Below, in pieces: positions 47,629-56,003 of a stretch of 64,000 nt of DNA. The notes under the pieces were generated by a model. The model was not told where the DNA came from. It saw nothing but the letters and a program-made list of their open reading frames with translations, and did not search any database. Position 1 is the first letter of the stretch, and each line of letters opens with the position of its first letter. The stretch spans positions 2,294,001-2,358,000 of the forward strand of contig NZ_CP114039.1 of the NCBI RefSeq assembly GCF_026965535.1, in the 5' to 3' direction. Position numbers and translations under genes: made by a program. The stretch comes from Corallococcus sp. NCRR. Lineage in GTDB: Bacteria > Myxococcota > Myxococcia > Myxococcales > Myxococcaceae.

Positions 47629-48684
47629 TCACCCCATGCGCCGCAGGCCCGGCAGGTCCTCGGGCCGCAGCACCCAGCGCGGCGGCTCCGGCGGTGATGT
47701 GCGCGTGCCCACCTGCGTCGCGGGGAAGCCCTCCACCAGCGCGTAGTCCGGGAACACCGCGCGCGCCTTCACCAGGCTGCCGGCGGCCACGTGGCAGCCT
47801 TTGCCCAGGTGACTGCCCTCGCAGAGGATGGCGCCGGGCTCCACCACCGTGCCCGCGCCCAGGTTGCACGCGTGCAGCACGCAGCCCGGGCCCACCACCA
47901 CGCCCTCGTCCAGCACCAGCATGGTGTCCGGCTGCAGGTGCAGCACCGTGTTCTCCAGGATCTGCACCCGCGCGCCAATGCGCACCGGACCATTCAGGTC
48001 GCCGGTGATCTTGACGCCCGCGCCGATGATGGCCCCCGCGCCGATGACCACGTCACCGGACACCTCCGCGGAGGAGAAGAGCGTGGCGGTCGGGTGGACG
48101 AAGGGGTGGCGGTCGCGAAAGGCATACAGCTGTCCCATGGGGGCGTCCTCGGCGCGGTCGCGCGCGGAGAAAGGGGTCAAAGGCGCGGCGGGCAGCGACA
48201 GGTCTCCGCCCCGGCGCTGCTGCAGGTGGGTCAGGTCCTCGGAGGATAGCATCCGCAGGACCTGTCCCGGCCGGCCCAGCACCACGGATTGATCCGGCAC
48301 CGTCATGCCGGGCGGCAACACGGTGCCCTCGCCCACCAGGCAGCGGTCGCCCAGCGTCACGCCGGGCATCAGGATGGCGCCGTCACCGACGTCGCAGAGG
48401 GACCCCACGCGCGCGCCCATCACCAGCGAGCGCGAACCGAGCACGGTCTTCTCGCCAATGGACGTGGGCCGCTCGGGCGTGCCCACCACCACCGCGTCCT
48501 CGCGCAGCGTGGAGAAGGCTCCCAACATCACGGAGCCCCCCACCGAGCGCACGACGGCGCCGCGGGAGATGATGGCCCCGGGCCCCACTTGCGTGGTGCC
48601 CAGCAGTCGCGCGGACGAGGCCAGGGTGAAATGAGGACCTACCGCGGTGGGCAGGAGAGAAGCGGTCGCGGGTAAGGGACTCAT
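47629..48684 (-). CDS. Double left-handed beta-helix (hexapeptide repeat) protein
   Basis: 351 residues. Two blocks of hexapeptide repeats ([LIV]-G-x4): about 15-130 (VGPGAIISRGAVV, SIGEKTVLGSRSLVMGARVGS) and about 200-315 (VIGAGAIIGAGVKITGDLNGPVRIGA split over several coils), separated by a linker (MLSSEDLTHLQQRRGG). The C-terminal block resembles gamma-carbonic anhydrase or YrdA-like trimers, with some His, but a full zinc triad is not clear. ATG 48684 preferred, because further upstream the codons lose GC bias. It may be a nucleotide-sugar acyltransferase or carbonic anhydrase relative. Confidence 0.72.
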   Translation of the reverse strand: MSPLPATASLLPTAVGPHFTLASSARLLGTTQVGPGAIISRGAVVRSVGGSVMLGAFSTLREDAVVVGTPERPTSIGEKTVLGSRSLVMGARVGSLCDVGDGAILMPGVTLGDRCLVGEGTVLPPGMTVPDQSVVLGRPGQVLRMLSSEDLTHLQQRRGGDLSLPAAPLTPFSARDRAEDAPMGQLYAFRDRHPFVHPTATLFSSAEVSGDVVIGAGAIIGAGVKITGDLNGPVRIGARVQILENTVLHLQPDTMLVLDEGVVVGPGCVLHACNLGAGTVVEPGAILCEGSHLGKGCHVAAGSLVKARAVFPDYALVEGFPATQVGTRTSPPEPPRWVLRPEDLPGLRRMG

Positions 48685-48908
48685 CGGGATGCAGCAAGCT
48701 ACTCCTGGCTCTTCCAAGGGCATGTTGTCCAAAGGCACGACTCCGCCGTCCAACAGCGGACGCTCGCTTGCTGAGCCGAGGAGGGTGGGTGCGGCACCTT
48801 CAGATGTCAGGAGTGGGGGACGGGAGGCGTAGGAAGCCAGCGTCGCTGGGCGCCACGTGTGGGCGTTTCGCGGTAGGAAGTCCCCTCGCTCTCGAAAGGC
48901 CTCACCCC

Positions 48909-50363
48909 GTGGAAGAGACACCGTTGGCGGACAGCCACGCCCAGGCGCCCGAGCCCGTGGCCAGCCGCGACGCCGTGGAGAAGGGGCTGTGGGCCCTGGT
49001 GAAGGAGGCCCTGCACGGCTCGGAGCAGGACCTCACCCAGTTGCCGCTCGGGAGGGCCATCTTCCTGCTGGCCGTGCCCATGGTGCTGGAGATGTGCATG
49101 GAGTCGGTGTTCGCCGTGGTGGACGTCGCCTTCGTCGGCCGGTTGGGCGCGGAGGCGGTGGCCACGGTGGGGCTCACCGAGGGCATCCTCACCATCATCT
49201 ACGCGGCCGGTATGGGCCTGAGCATCGGCGCCACGGCGATGGTGGCCCGGCGCATTGGAGAGAAGGACGCGGAGCGGGCGGCGCGCACGGCGGTGCAGGC
49301 CATTGGACTGGGCGTAGTCATCTCCACGGTGCTGGCCGTGGCGGGCATCGTCTTCGCCCGGCCGATGATGGCGGCGCTCGGCGGCTCGCCGTGGGTGCTG
49401 GAGCACGGCGTGGGCTACACGCGCGTGATGATGGGCGGCGTGGTGAGCATCCTGTTGCTCTTCCTCATCAACGCCATCTTCCGGGGCGCGGGCGACGCGG
49501 CCATCGCGATGCGCGTGTTGATGCTGGCCAACGGGCTGAACATCGTGCTCGCGCCGTGTCTCATCTTCGGCTGGGGGCCGTTCCCGGAGATGGGCGTGGT
49601 GGGCGCGGCGTGGGCCACCACGCTGGGCCGCAGCGCGGGCGTGGTGTACCAGCTCTACCGGCTGATGCGCTCCAACGGCCGGCTCCAGGTGCGGCGCGAG
49701 CACGTGTCGCTGGAGCCCGCGACGATGCTCGCGATGCTGCGGCTGTCGGGCGCGGGCATGGTGCAGGCGCTGGTGACCACGTCCAGTTGGGTGGTGCTGG
49801 TGCGCATCGTGTCGTCGTTCGGCAGCACGGCGCTGGCGGGCTACACCATCGCCATCCGCATCACGATGTTCGCGCTGATGCCCGCGTGGGGCCTGGGCAA
49901 CGCGGCGGCCACGTTGCTGGGACAGAGCATGGGCGCGGGCGACCCGGACCGGGGCGCGAAGGCGGTGTGGCTCGCGGGCAGGTACAACCTGATGGTGCTG
50001 GGCACCATCGGCGTGGCGTTCTTCATCTTCGCGCATCCGCTGCTGGGAGCGTTCACGACGGACCCGGCGGTGGTGGACACGGGGGCCACGGCGCTGCGCA
50101 TCTTCTCCTTGAGCTTCCTGTCGTGCGCGTACGGCATGGTCATCACCTCCGCGTTCAACGGCGCGGGGGACACGCGCACGCCCACGCTCATCGACCTGGG
50201 ATGTCTCTGGGCGCTGGAGCTGCCGCTGGCGTGGGTGCTGGCCCATCCGGTGGGGCTGGGCGTGGTGGGAGCCTACTGGGCGGTGCCGGCGGCCTTCGCG
50301 GTGATGTCCGTGGTGGGCATCGTCCTGTTCCGGCGTGGGCGCTGGAAGACGCGCGTGGTGTGA
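48909..50363 (+). CDS. MATE family efflux transporter
   Basis: 484 residues with twelve membrane segments in two similar halves. Family phrases: PMVLEMCMESVFAVVDVAFVG, TVGLTEGILTIIYAAGMGLS, INAIFRGAGDAAIAMRV and FNGAGDTRTPTLIDL (the two halves' GAGD loops). A 45-residue soluble extension precedes the first helix. It should export organic cations or drugs using Na+ or H+. GTG 48909 is chosen, with AAGG upstream; the divergent neighbour lies 224 bases away. Ends three bases before a convergent GNAT gene. Confidence 0.9.
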   Translation: MEETPLADSHAQAPEPVASRDAVEKGLWALVKEALHGSEQDLTQLPLGRAIFLLAVPMVLEMCMESVFAVVDVAFVGRLGAEAVATVGLTEGILTIIYAAGMGLSIGATAMVARRIGEKDAERAARTAVQAIGLGVVISTVLAVAGIVFARPMMAALGGSPWVLEHGVGYTRVMMGGVVSILLLFLINAIFRGAGDAAIAMRVLMLANGLNIVLAPCLIFGWGPFPEMGVVGAAWATTLGRSAGVVYQLYRLMRSNGRLQVRREHVSLEPATMLAMLRLSGAGMVQALVTTSSWVVLVRIVSSFGSTALAGYTIAIRITMFALMPAWGLGNAAATLLGQSMGAGDPDRGAKAVWLAGRYNLMVLGTIGVAFFIFAHPLLGAFTTDPAVVDTGATALRIFSLSFLSCAYGMVITSAFNGAGDTRTPTLIDLGCLWALELPLAWVLAHPVGLGVVGAYWAVPAAFAVMSVVGIVLFRRGRWKTRVV

Positions 50364-50366
50364 GCG

Positions 50367-51473
50367 TCAGGGCAGGCAGATTTCGAAGCCGGTGCGTCCC
50401 CCCGGGAAGGTCCTTGGGGGGCGCGAGGCGGGCGTGACGGCGTAGAGGTGGAAGTCCAGGCGCCGCTGGATGAAGCCGTCGAAGGCGGAAGACAGCGGGT
50501 CACCGGCGTCCTGCTGCACGGTGAAGAAGTGGAAGCCCCTTCCGTGGAACGCGGCGTAGACGGCATCCAGCAGCGCGCGCAGGACGGCGGGGTCCTCCGA
50601 CGGGATGCTGGTGTTGCAGAGGTAGAAGTAGCGGAAGTCGCCGCCGGGCGCGGGCAGGCGGGGCGCGCCGGTGACGGTGGCGAGCGCGTTGAAGCCCCGG
50701 CGCACCCACTTCATGCCGCCCCGGTACGCGAGCACGCGGTAGCGCTTCACGGCGTCGGGGTTCCACGCCGAAGTGCAGCCGACGAGCTGCCCGGCGGAAT
50801 CGAACGCGAGGAACGAATCCTCCACGCGAAGCCCCGGCCAGTGAGCGAGGCGATGCTCCAGTTCACCGGTGTCGAAGCGATAGCCGAAGGGGCGCGAGCG
50901 ATGGTCCGCGTTCAGCATCGCGGCCATGGCGGGCACATCCGCGGCGGTGGCCCGGCGCACGGTGTAGCGGCTGGGGCGCGGCTTGCGTCGCAGGACGAAC
51001 TGGAGCGAGATGGCGGAGAAGGCGCGCATCAGGTGGTAGTGCGGCTGCGCTTCCCGGGCCGCGCCACGACGCACGAGTGACTGGAGCGCGGCGGCGTTGG
51101 AGGCCATGACGGCGGTGAGGAACACGTCCACGCCATGGCGGCGGGAGGTCTCCTCCAGGACGGGGCCATAGAACCGGGCCAGGCCCCGGGCGCGGCGCGC
51201 GGAGAAGCGGGTGCGCAAATCGCCCAGGTAGCCCACGCGGCACGGTTTGCCGTCCAGCCAGCCGTCGCGGACATGGATGGCGCCCATGCCATCCAGGCGG
51301 GAGTTTTCGCCGTGGGCCCAGACCTCCGCTTCCCCACGCTGCATGGCGAAGAGGCCGAAGTAGTCCGGCGACCGCTGCGTGCTGAGCACCAGGTCCCCGG
51401 TCATGGGCACGTCGCCGAACAGGTCCAGCAGCGCGGCGTTGTCGTCCTGGGTGGCTCGGCGGAGGGGGCTCAT
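50367..51473 (-). CDS. Tandem GNAT-fold N-acyltransferase
   Basis: 368 residues with two GNAT-like halves. First: LRRATQDDNAALLDLFGD, MGAIHVRDGWLDGKPCRVGYLGDLRT, FLTAVMASNAAALQSLVRRG. Second: YTVRRATAADVPAMAAMLN, AFDSAGQLVGCTSAWN and YFYLCNTSIPSED. Probably modifies an unknown amine. ATG 51473 overlaps the stop of the Toprim-like gene by four bases (ATGA), so it is translated with the ATPase/Toprim pair, but its codon bias is that of the host, unlike the middle of that pair. Confidence 0.7.
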   Translation of the reverse strand: MSPLRRATQDDNAALLDLFGDVPMTGDLVLSTQRSPDYFGLFAMQRGEAEVWAHGENSRLDGMGAIHVRDGWLDGKPCRVGYLGDLRTRFSARRARGLARFYGPVLEETSRRHGVDVFLTAVMASNAAALQSLVRRGAAREAQPHYHLMRAFSAISLQFVLRRKPRPSRYTVRRATAADVPAMAAMLNADHRSRPFGYRFDTGELEHRLAHWPGLRVEDSFLAFDSAGQLVGCTSAWNPDAVKRYRVLAYRGGMKWVRRGFNALATVTGAPRLPAPGGDFRYFYLCNTSIPSEDPAVLRALLDAVYAAFHGRGFHFFTVQQDAGDPLSSAFDGFIQRRLDFHLYAVTPASRPPRTFPGGRTGFEICLP

Positions 51474-52261
51474 GAGACGGGGTGGGAGAGTGCTTCGACC
51501 AGGGCGGTGCAGGCGCGGAGGCGTTCCACGGACTCGTGGAAGGAACGCTCAGCCAGCCAGACGTCTTCTGCGGGGAAAGACTTGGCGAGCGTTTCGTTGT
51601 GATGATCGGCCACACACTTCTTCATCACGACCTTGGGCTGGTGGACTTCATCAAGGCGAGTCCGGTCCGTGGTCCATTCCTCGATGAGTTGTGTGTGCTC
51701 GTTAGAGTCGTGCTCATTCTGGCAGAGGGGGCGCAACTCACTCGTGGCTTGGTATAGCCAGGACTCCATGCTGTAGCAGGGAGAGAAGACAAGGAGACGA
51801 CTTAACGCCGCATCAGCCTCCTCTGAAGTCTGCGGAGGAGGGGCACGTGGATTTCTAGGCGACGCTCCTTCTCCCATAAGGCGACGACGCACTCGGCCAC
51901 GGATAAGGGTTTCGAATTTTCGCCTGTTGCTCTTGGGATCGGTATCCCGCTCGCTCCACACTGAGTCAGTATCGAAGTGGAAGACGACGAATCCAGCGGG
52001 CTTTTCAGTCAGACGCACTGCAATTGATTCAATCAGGCGAAGCGTGTCCTGCGTAGGAGGCTCTTCCTTCCAACTGTTTCCGCGCAACCCGAGTCGTGCA
52101 CGGTCGTTCTCTGGAAGTGGCTCGATTTTGATGCGGACAGGATTGAGATCAACGCCTTCCACAACGAGCTTGAGCGCTTCTTTCAAGATCTTCTGAAGCG
52201 TGGGATGCCCCTGACTACCTGAATCCTCGGTCAGGGCGAGGATGCGCGCACGGGCTAACAT
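51470..52261 (-). CDS. Toprim-like putative nuclease, partner of the AAA ATPase
   Basis: 263 residues, no signal. Pattern fits Toprim-like effectors (DUF4276/DUF4435/RloB type): an early acidic strand ILALTEDSGSQG (E12, D13), a D-x-D strand FVVFHFDTDSVW (D97, D99), and a later MESWLYQ (compare ExWL in these families). No exact family recognised. ATG 52261 is six bases after the ATPase stop. The middle is clearly less GC-rich than surrounding genes while the last 30 codons are host-like. Role by analogy: nucleic-acid or tRNA cleavage released by the ATPase. Confidence 0.55.
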   Translation of the reverse strand: MLARARILALTEDSGSQGHPTLQKILKEALKLVVEGVDLNPVRIKIEPLPENDRARLGLRGNSWKEEPPTQDTLRLIESIAVRLTEKPAGFVVFHFDTDSVWSERDTDPKSNRRKFETLIRGRVRRRLMGEGASPRNPRAPPPQTSEEADAALSRLLVFSPCYSMESWLYQATSELRPLCQNEHDSNEHTQLIEEWTTDRTRLDEVHQPKVVMKKCVADHHNETLAKSFPAEDVWLAERSFHESVERLRACTALVEALSHPVS

Positions 52262-53355
52262 TGCACGTCACCAGAGGCCTTTGGTGAGAAGGATGTCCGA
52301 GACGCGTTGAATCCCAGTCTGATAGGCAAGAAAAAAGGACTCGGCTTCGTCCTCAGTTAGATTGCGCCAGATGAGTTGCGCATCTGTAGCGCTTTCAGCG
52401 CGCTTGCAAATAATGAAGGTGTTGCGGACCTCTTCAATGCTCTCGAAACGCAAGAAGTCCAGGAGAAGAGGATTCTGGCTGGTAAGGATAGCCTGCCGTT
52501 CTCCGATCTCGTTGAGACATGCGGAGATCCATTCATGATGAAGCCCGTTCACGAGTTCGTCGGCGATTATTATGTCTCCGGAGGCATCTGCGTTGGCGAA
52601 GAAAGCGAGTAGGCGCTTTTGACCGTAACTAAGCAGGTCGTGAGATACCTCTTCATCCCCCCTTTTGAAAAAGAAACGGAGATTCCTTAGTTTCGTTAGG
52701 TGGCGGTCTGGCTCTGGGTTGAGTCGTTCAATGTCAAATCGGACACTGGCAGACTCATACCCAAGAACGGGTGCTACGCGTTTGAGAAACGCCAATTGGA
52801 AAGTAGCTGCAGTTCCTGGCGGAAGTGTTTCAGGACGTATTTTGGTCAGCGAATCGGGAACCTCAATAGCGTCCCATATGAATCTTCTGTTTGTTGCCTG
52901 TGCCTCCAGTTGAAACAATTTGTTGAATTGTTCGAGGCTCTCATCCATTCGTCCAGCTGATGCTGGGTAGGAGTTTAGGATTTCGAAGGCGAGACTTTGA
53001 GAATCGTCGAACGGCTTGTCGCTCCAGAGTGTGGAGATGATTGACATGAGTGGGCTCTCATGTGGTCGCTTTGGAGCTTGGTGGTGTTTGTTTGTAGTTG
53101 TTAGGATGGTTTCGTTTGGATGCAAATCTGCATGCAATGCAACCATGCCAAGTCGTTTGAAGAAAAAGCGGTCTGATTGTTCGATGCTGTAATGCTCTTC
53201 CCATGCTGGTTTTCCTGGCATCTGGGGAAGCGCAGGCGCGTTGACTCGTGTTTTGACGGTCAAGTGGTCGAAACTAAGGCCATTGGTGCTGACTACGCTG
53301 TAGCTTGCCTCCAATGGATCATTCCGAAGAGTAGCATCTGGTGCTCCAATAAGTG
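51600..53355. other. Lower-GC segment inside the ATPase/Toprim gene pair
   Basis: By eye about 45-52% G+C against 65-70% around it; a hand count gives 28 of 60 for 52621-52680 and 39 of 60 for 53401-53460. The segment starts and ends inside genes, not at gene boundaries: the N-terminus of the ATPase (with Walker A) and the C-terminus of the partner look host-like. This suggests acquisition followed by recombination, or a variable cassette within conserved ends. No integrase, tRNA or direct repeat was seen at either edge. Confidence 0.65.
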
Positions 53356-53491
53356 TCGACAACAGGCGCAGCAGCGTCGTCTTCCCGGCCGCGTTTCGCC
53401 CAAGAACCACATTGAGCCCCGGGCGGAACTCCAGCGTCGTCGGCGCGACGTTCCGGAACTTGTTGATGGTCAGCCGCGTCAGCTTGTTCAT
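52268..53491 (-). CDS. AAA family ABC-type ATPase (OLD/RecF-like), possible defence ATPase
   Basis: 407 residues. Begins LTRLTINKFRNV, a RecF/SMC-type first strand, then Walker A GRNAAGKTT (31-39). The middle 200 residues are helical and not recognised. The C-terminal part has an ABC-signature-like LLSYGQKRLL (about 286-295), Walker B DIIIADELVNGLHHEW (from 306) and a switch region TSQNPLLLDF. Single-chain size and direct pairing with a Toprim-like gene recall PARIS (AriA/AriB) and OLD-type anti-phage systems. Codon bias is host-like for the first 45 codons and distinctly AT-richer afterwards. Confidence 0.75.
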   Translation of the reverse strand: MNKLTRLTINKFRNVAPTTLEFRPGLNVVLGRNAAGKTTLLRLLSTLIGAPDATLRNDPLEASYSVVSTNGLSFDHLTVKTRVNAPALPQMPGKPAWEEHYSIEQSDRFFFKRLGMVALHADLHPNETILTTTNKHHQAPKRPHESPLMSIISTLWSDKPFDDSQSLAFEILNSYPASAGRMDESLEQFNKLFQLEAQATNRRFIWDAIEVPDSLTKIRPETLPPGTAATFQLAFLKRVAPVLGYESASVRFDIERLNPEPDRHLTKLRNLRFFFKRGDEEVSHDLLSYGQKRLLAFFANADASGDIIIADELVNGLHHEWISACLNEIGERQAILTSQNPLLLDFLRFESIEEVRNTFIICKRAESATDAQLIWRNLTEDEAESFFLAYQTGIQRVSDILLTKGLW

Positions 53492-53645
53492 CGTCGGTCC
53501 GCCCTAGGCGCCAAAGAGGGCGCAGCATCGTCGAACGACCGCACCACACGCCCCCTCCAGGGTCAAGAACACCTCCACCCGCACTTCCGCCCCTGCCTCC
53601 CGTGCTCCACACTGCGGGCCGGGCACACGGCACACGGAGGACGTC

Positions 53646-53906
53646 ATGGGGCTGTTGGGGTGGATCATCTTCGGCTTCTTCGCGGGGCTCATCGCCCGGG
53701 CCGTGCTGCCGGGGAACCAGCGCTTGGGGTGCATGGGCACGACGCTCCTGGGCGTCGCCGGGGCCTTCGTGGGCGGCTTCCTCACGTCCGTCTGGCGGGG
53801 GACCGACTGGCGCGACCCGGAGCCCACCGGCTTCCTGGGCGCCATCCTGGGCGCCATTGTCCTGCTCCTGGTCTCCCAGGCCGCCTTCGGCGGGCGCTCC
53901 CGTTAG
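53646..53906 (+). CDS. GlsB/YeaQ/YmgE family (transglycosylase-associated) membrane protein
   Basis: 86 residues, the usual size. Three short membrane helices with Gly-rich faces: GLLGWIIFGFFAGLIARAV, GTTLLGVAGAFVGGFL and LGAILGAIVLLLVSQ; LPGNQRLGCMGT is also typical. Often stress-induced; exact role unknown. GGAGG five bases before ATG 53646 fixes the start. A hairpin begins one base after the stop. Confidence 0.9.
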   Translation: MGLLGWIIFGFFAGLIARAVLPGNQRLGCMGTTLLGVAGAFVGGFLTSVWRGTDWRDPEPTGFLGAILGAIVLLLVSQAAFGGRSR

Positions 53907-53934
53907 GGATTCCCACCATCCCCGCCGGGAATCC
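53907..53934 (+). terminator. Hairpin terminator after the GlsB-like gene
   Basis: GGATTCCC pairs perfectly with GGGAATCC (8 bp) across a 12-base loop, directly after the stop codon. No clear T-run follows. Confidence 0.55.
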
Positions 53935-54111
53935 GGGGCCTTCCCGCCGGTTGGGGGGCCGGCGGCCGGTTGTCCTACCTGCATGGACCCCCATCCGGGG
54001 AAAGCACGGTTCCCAAGAGGATGCCGGGCACTTTCTGTAGTACACCGCGCCCCCAGGCATGCAGCGGGGGGCGGTCGGCCGCCGCTGAGCCAAAGGAAAG
54101 GCGACGACATC

Positions 54112-54957
54112 ATGATGAAGAAGACGATCCTGATCGCGGCGATGCTGAGCCTGACGGCCTGCCAGGGCCAGGGCGCGAAGCCGGGCGAGACCTCCGCCAC
54201 CGGCACCTCCACGGCGGGGGCCACCGCCGGCGCTCCGCAGACCGAGGAGCAGAAGACGCTGTACGCGCTGGGCCTGTCCATCGGCCGCAGCATCAGCGTG
54301 TTCGACATGACCCCGCAGGAGCTGGAGTTCGTGAAGGCCGGCCTCACGGCCCAGGTCACCGGTCAGAAGACCGACGTGGACCTGGAGACCTACGGTCCCA
54401 AGCTCCAGGACCTCGCGCGCGAGCGTTCGCTGCGCAAGGCCAACGCGGAGAAGGAGAAGTCCGCGAAGTTCCTCGAGGAGAAGGCCAAGGAGCCCGGTGC
54501 CGTGAAGACCGAGTCCGGCCTCATCTACAAGGAGACCCAGGCGGGCACCGGTCCCCAGCCCCAGCCCACCGACATCGTGAAGGTGCACTACAAAGGCACG
54601 CTCGCGGACGGCAAGGAGTTCGACTCCTCGTACAAGCGCGGTGAGCCCACGCAGTTCCCGCTCCAGGGCGTCATCAAGTGCTGGACCGAGGGCCTCCAGA
54701 AGATGAAGGTCGGCGGCAAGGCGCAGCTCGTGTGCCCCTCCGACATCGCCTACGGCGACCGCGGCGCGCCCCCGAACATCCCCGGCGGCGCCGCCCTGGT
54801 GTTCGAGGTCGAGCTGCTCGAGATCGTGAAGCCCCCCGAGCCCACCCCTGGCATGCCGGGCATGCCCGGCATGGGCACCCCGCCCCCGGGCGCGAAGCCG
54901 CCGGCTCCCGGCGCCAAGCCGCCCCCGGCCGCCAAGCCGCCCCCGGCGACGAAGTAG
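54112..54957 (+). CDS. FKBP-type peptidyl-prolyl cis-trans isomerase lipoprotein
   Basis: 281 residues. Lipoprotein leader MMKKTILIAAMLSLTAC. Residues 45-135 are the helical N-terminal dimerisation domain of FkpA/Mip proteins (LYALGLSIGRSISVF, LRKANAEKEKSAKFL). The FKBP domain covers about 140-240: VKVHYKGTLADGKEFDSS, FPLQGVIKCWTEGLQKMKVGG, and YGDRGAPPNIPGGAALVFEVELL. The tail is Pro/Gly/Ala/Lys repeats (PGMPGMPGMG and KPP units), perhaps a wall linker. It folds proline-containing envelope proteins. AGGAAAGG ten bases before ATG 54112 supports the start. A long hairpin follows. Confidence 0.92.
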   Translation: MMKKTILIAAMLSLTACQGQGAKPGETSATGTSTAGATAGAPQTEEQKTLYALGLSIGRSISVFDMTPQELEFVKAGLTAQVTGQKTDVDLETYGPKLQDLARERSLRKANAEKEKSAKFLEEKAKEPGAVKTESGLIYKETQAGTGPQPQPTDIVKVHYKGTLADGKEFDSSYKRGEPTQFPLQGVIKCWTEGLQKMKVGGKAQLVCPSDIAYGDRGAPPNIPGGAALVFEVELLEIVKPPEPTPGMPGMPGMGTPPPGAKPPAPGAKPPPAAKPPPATK

Positions 54958-54990
54958 TCACCGCCTCCCCTGACCGGGAGCGCTGAGAAC

Positions 54991-55029
54991 GAGGGCCGAC
55001 GTGAGGGACTTCCCCTCGCGCCGGCCCTC
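54991..55029 (+). terminator. Long hairpin terminator after the FKBP gene
   Basis: GAGGGCCGACGTGAGGG pairs with CCCTCGCGCCGGCCCTC around a short loop: 17 pairs, with one mismatch and one wobble. TTCG follows. Probably ends the FKBP transcript before the next promoter. Confidence 0.6.
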
Positions 55030-55134
55030 TTCGCGTCCGGGGTTCAACGCGCTGGCGCCCCCGCCTCCAGCGCGCTACGCCCCGAAGGCACGCGAAGTGG
55101 CCCGGACAGCCCGGGCCCCGAAAGGACACGGACG

Positions 55135-55980
55135 ATGAAGCCGGACATGAAGAGGCTCACGTGGGTGCTGGCGGCGGCGCTGATGCTGGGCGCCTGCGCG
55201 ACGAGCAGTCCGGCGGAGGTGGCGCGCGCGCCGTCCGCCACGGGCGCCGTCTCCGAGGAGGAGTTCAAGGCCATGCACACCCTGCGCACGGACGCCGCCC
55301 CCGAGCGCCGGGGCCAGCCGGTGGAGCTGTCCGACGGCTCCAAGGGCTACCTGAGCCTGCCCCCGGGCGCGAAGGGCCCCCTGCCCGCCGTCATCGTCAT
55401 CCACGAGTGGTGGGGCCTCAACGAGCACGTGCAGGCCTGGGCGGACCGGCTGGCGGCCGAGGGCTACGCGGCGCTCGCGGTGGACCTCTACCACGGCAAG
55501 GTGGCCACCACGCCCGACGAGGCGCTCGCGCTGGTGAAGGCCGCGGACGACGCCGAGGCCACGAAGACGCTGCTGGCCGCGCACGCGTTCCTCAAGAGCG
55601 ACCCGCGCATCCAGGCCGTGCGCACCGGCAGCATCGGCTGGTGCTTCGGCGGCGGCTGGTCGCTCCAGACCGCCATGGCCATCCCGGAGCTGAGCGCGGC
55701 GGTCATCTACTACGGCCACCCGGTGACCGACCCCCAGCAGCTCTCCACCATCAAGGCGCAGGTGCTGGGCATCTTCGGCACGAAGGACAAGTCCATCCCG
55801 CCAGAGACCGTGAAGGCCTTCGAGAAGGCGCTGGACGAGGCCGGCGTGCGCAGCCGCATCGTGGAGTACGACGCGGACCACGCCTTCGCCAACCCCTCCG
55901 GCGCCCGCTACGATGAGCGCTCCGCCGCGTCCGCCTGGGCGGAGACGTCCGCGTTCCTCGCGCGCACGCTCAAGCGCTGA
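55135..55980 (+). CDS. Dienelactone hydrolase family lipoprotein
   Basis: 281 residues. Lipoprotein leader ending MLGAC (Cys21). Alpha/beta hydrolase of the DLH branch: VIHEWWGLNEHVQAWADRLAAEGY, nucleophile Cys170 in GWCFGGGWS, Asp218 in GTKDKSIPP, His249 in DADHAFANPSGARYD. The full Cys-Asp-His triad is present. DLH relatives cleave dienelactones or act on carboxymethylene-type esters; being exported and lipidated, this one probably has another substrate. ATG 55135, with ATG 55147 also possible. Confidence 0.88.
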   Translation: MKPDMKRLTWVLAAALMLGACATSSPAEVARAPSATGAVSEEEFKAMHTLRTDAAPERRGQPVELSDGSKGYLSLPPGAKGPLPAVIVIHEWWGLNEHVQAWADRLAAEGYAALAVDLYHGKVATTPDEALALVKAADDAEATKTLLAAHAFLKSDPRIQAVRTGSIGWCFGGGWSLQTAMAIPELSAAVIYYGHPVTDPQQLSTIKAQVLGIFGTKDKSIPPETVKAFEKALDEAGVRSRIVEYDADHAFANPSGARYDERSAASAWAETSAFLARTLKR

Positions 55981-56003
55981 AGGACGCGCGGGGCCAGCGG
56001 CCT

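Noticed and set aside
51470-53491. Prophage or integrative element
   Set aside because: Lower GC, but no integrase, structural genes, tRNA target or flanking repeats were seen.
54835-54955. Tandem repeat array (CCG-rich)
   Set aside because: It is the coding Pro/Gly/Ala/Lys tail of the FKBP protein, not a separate repeat element.
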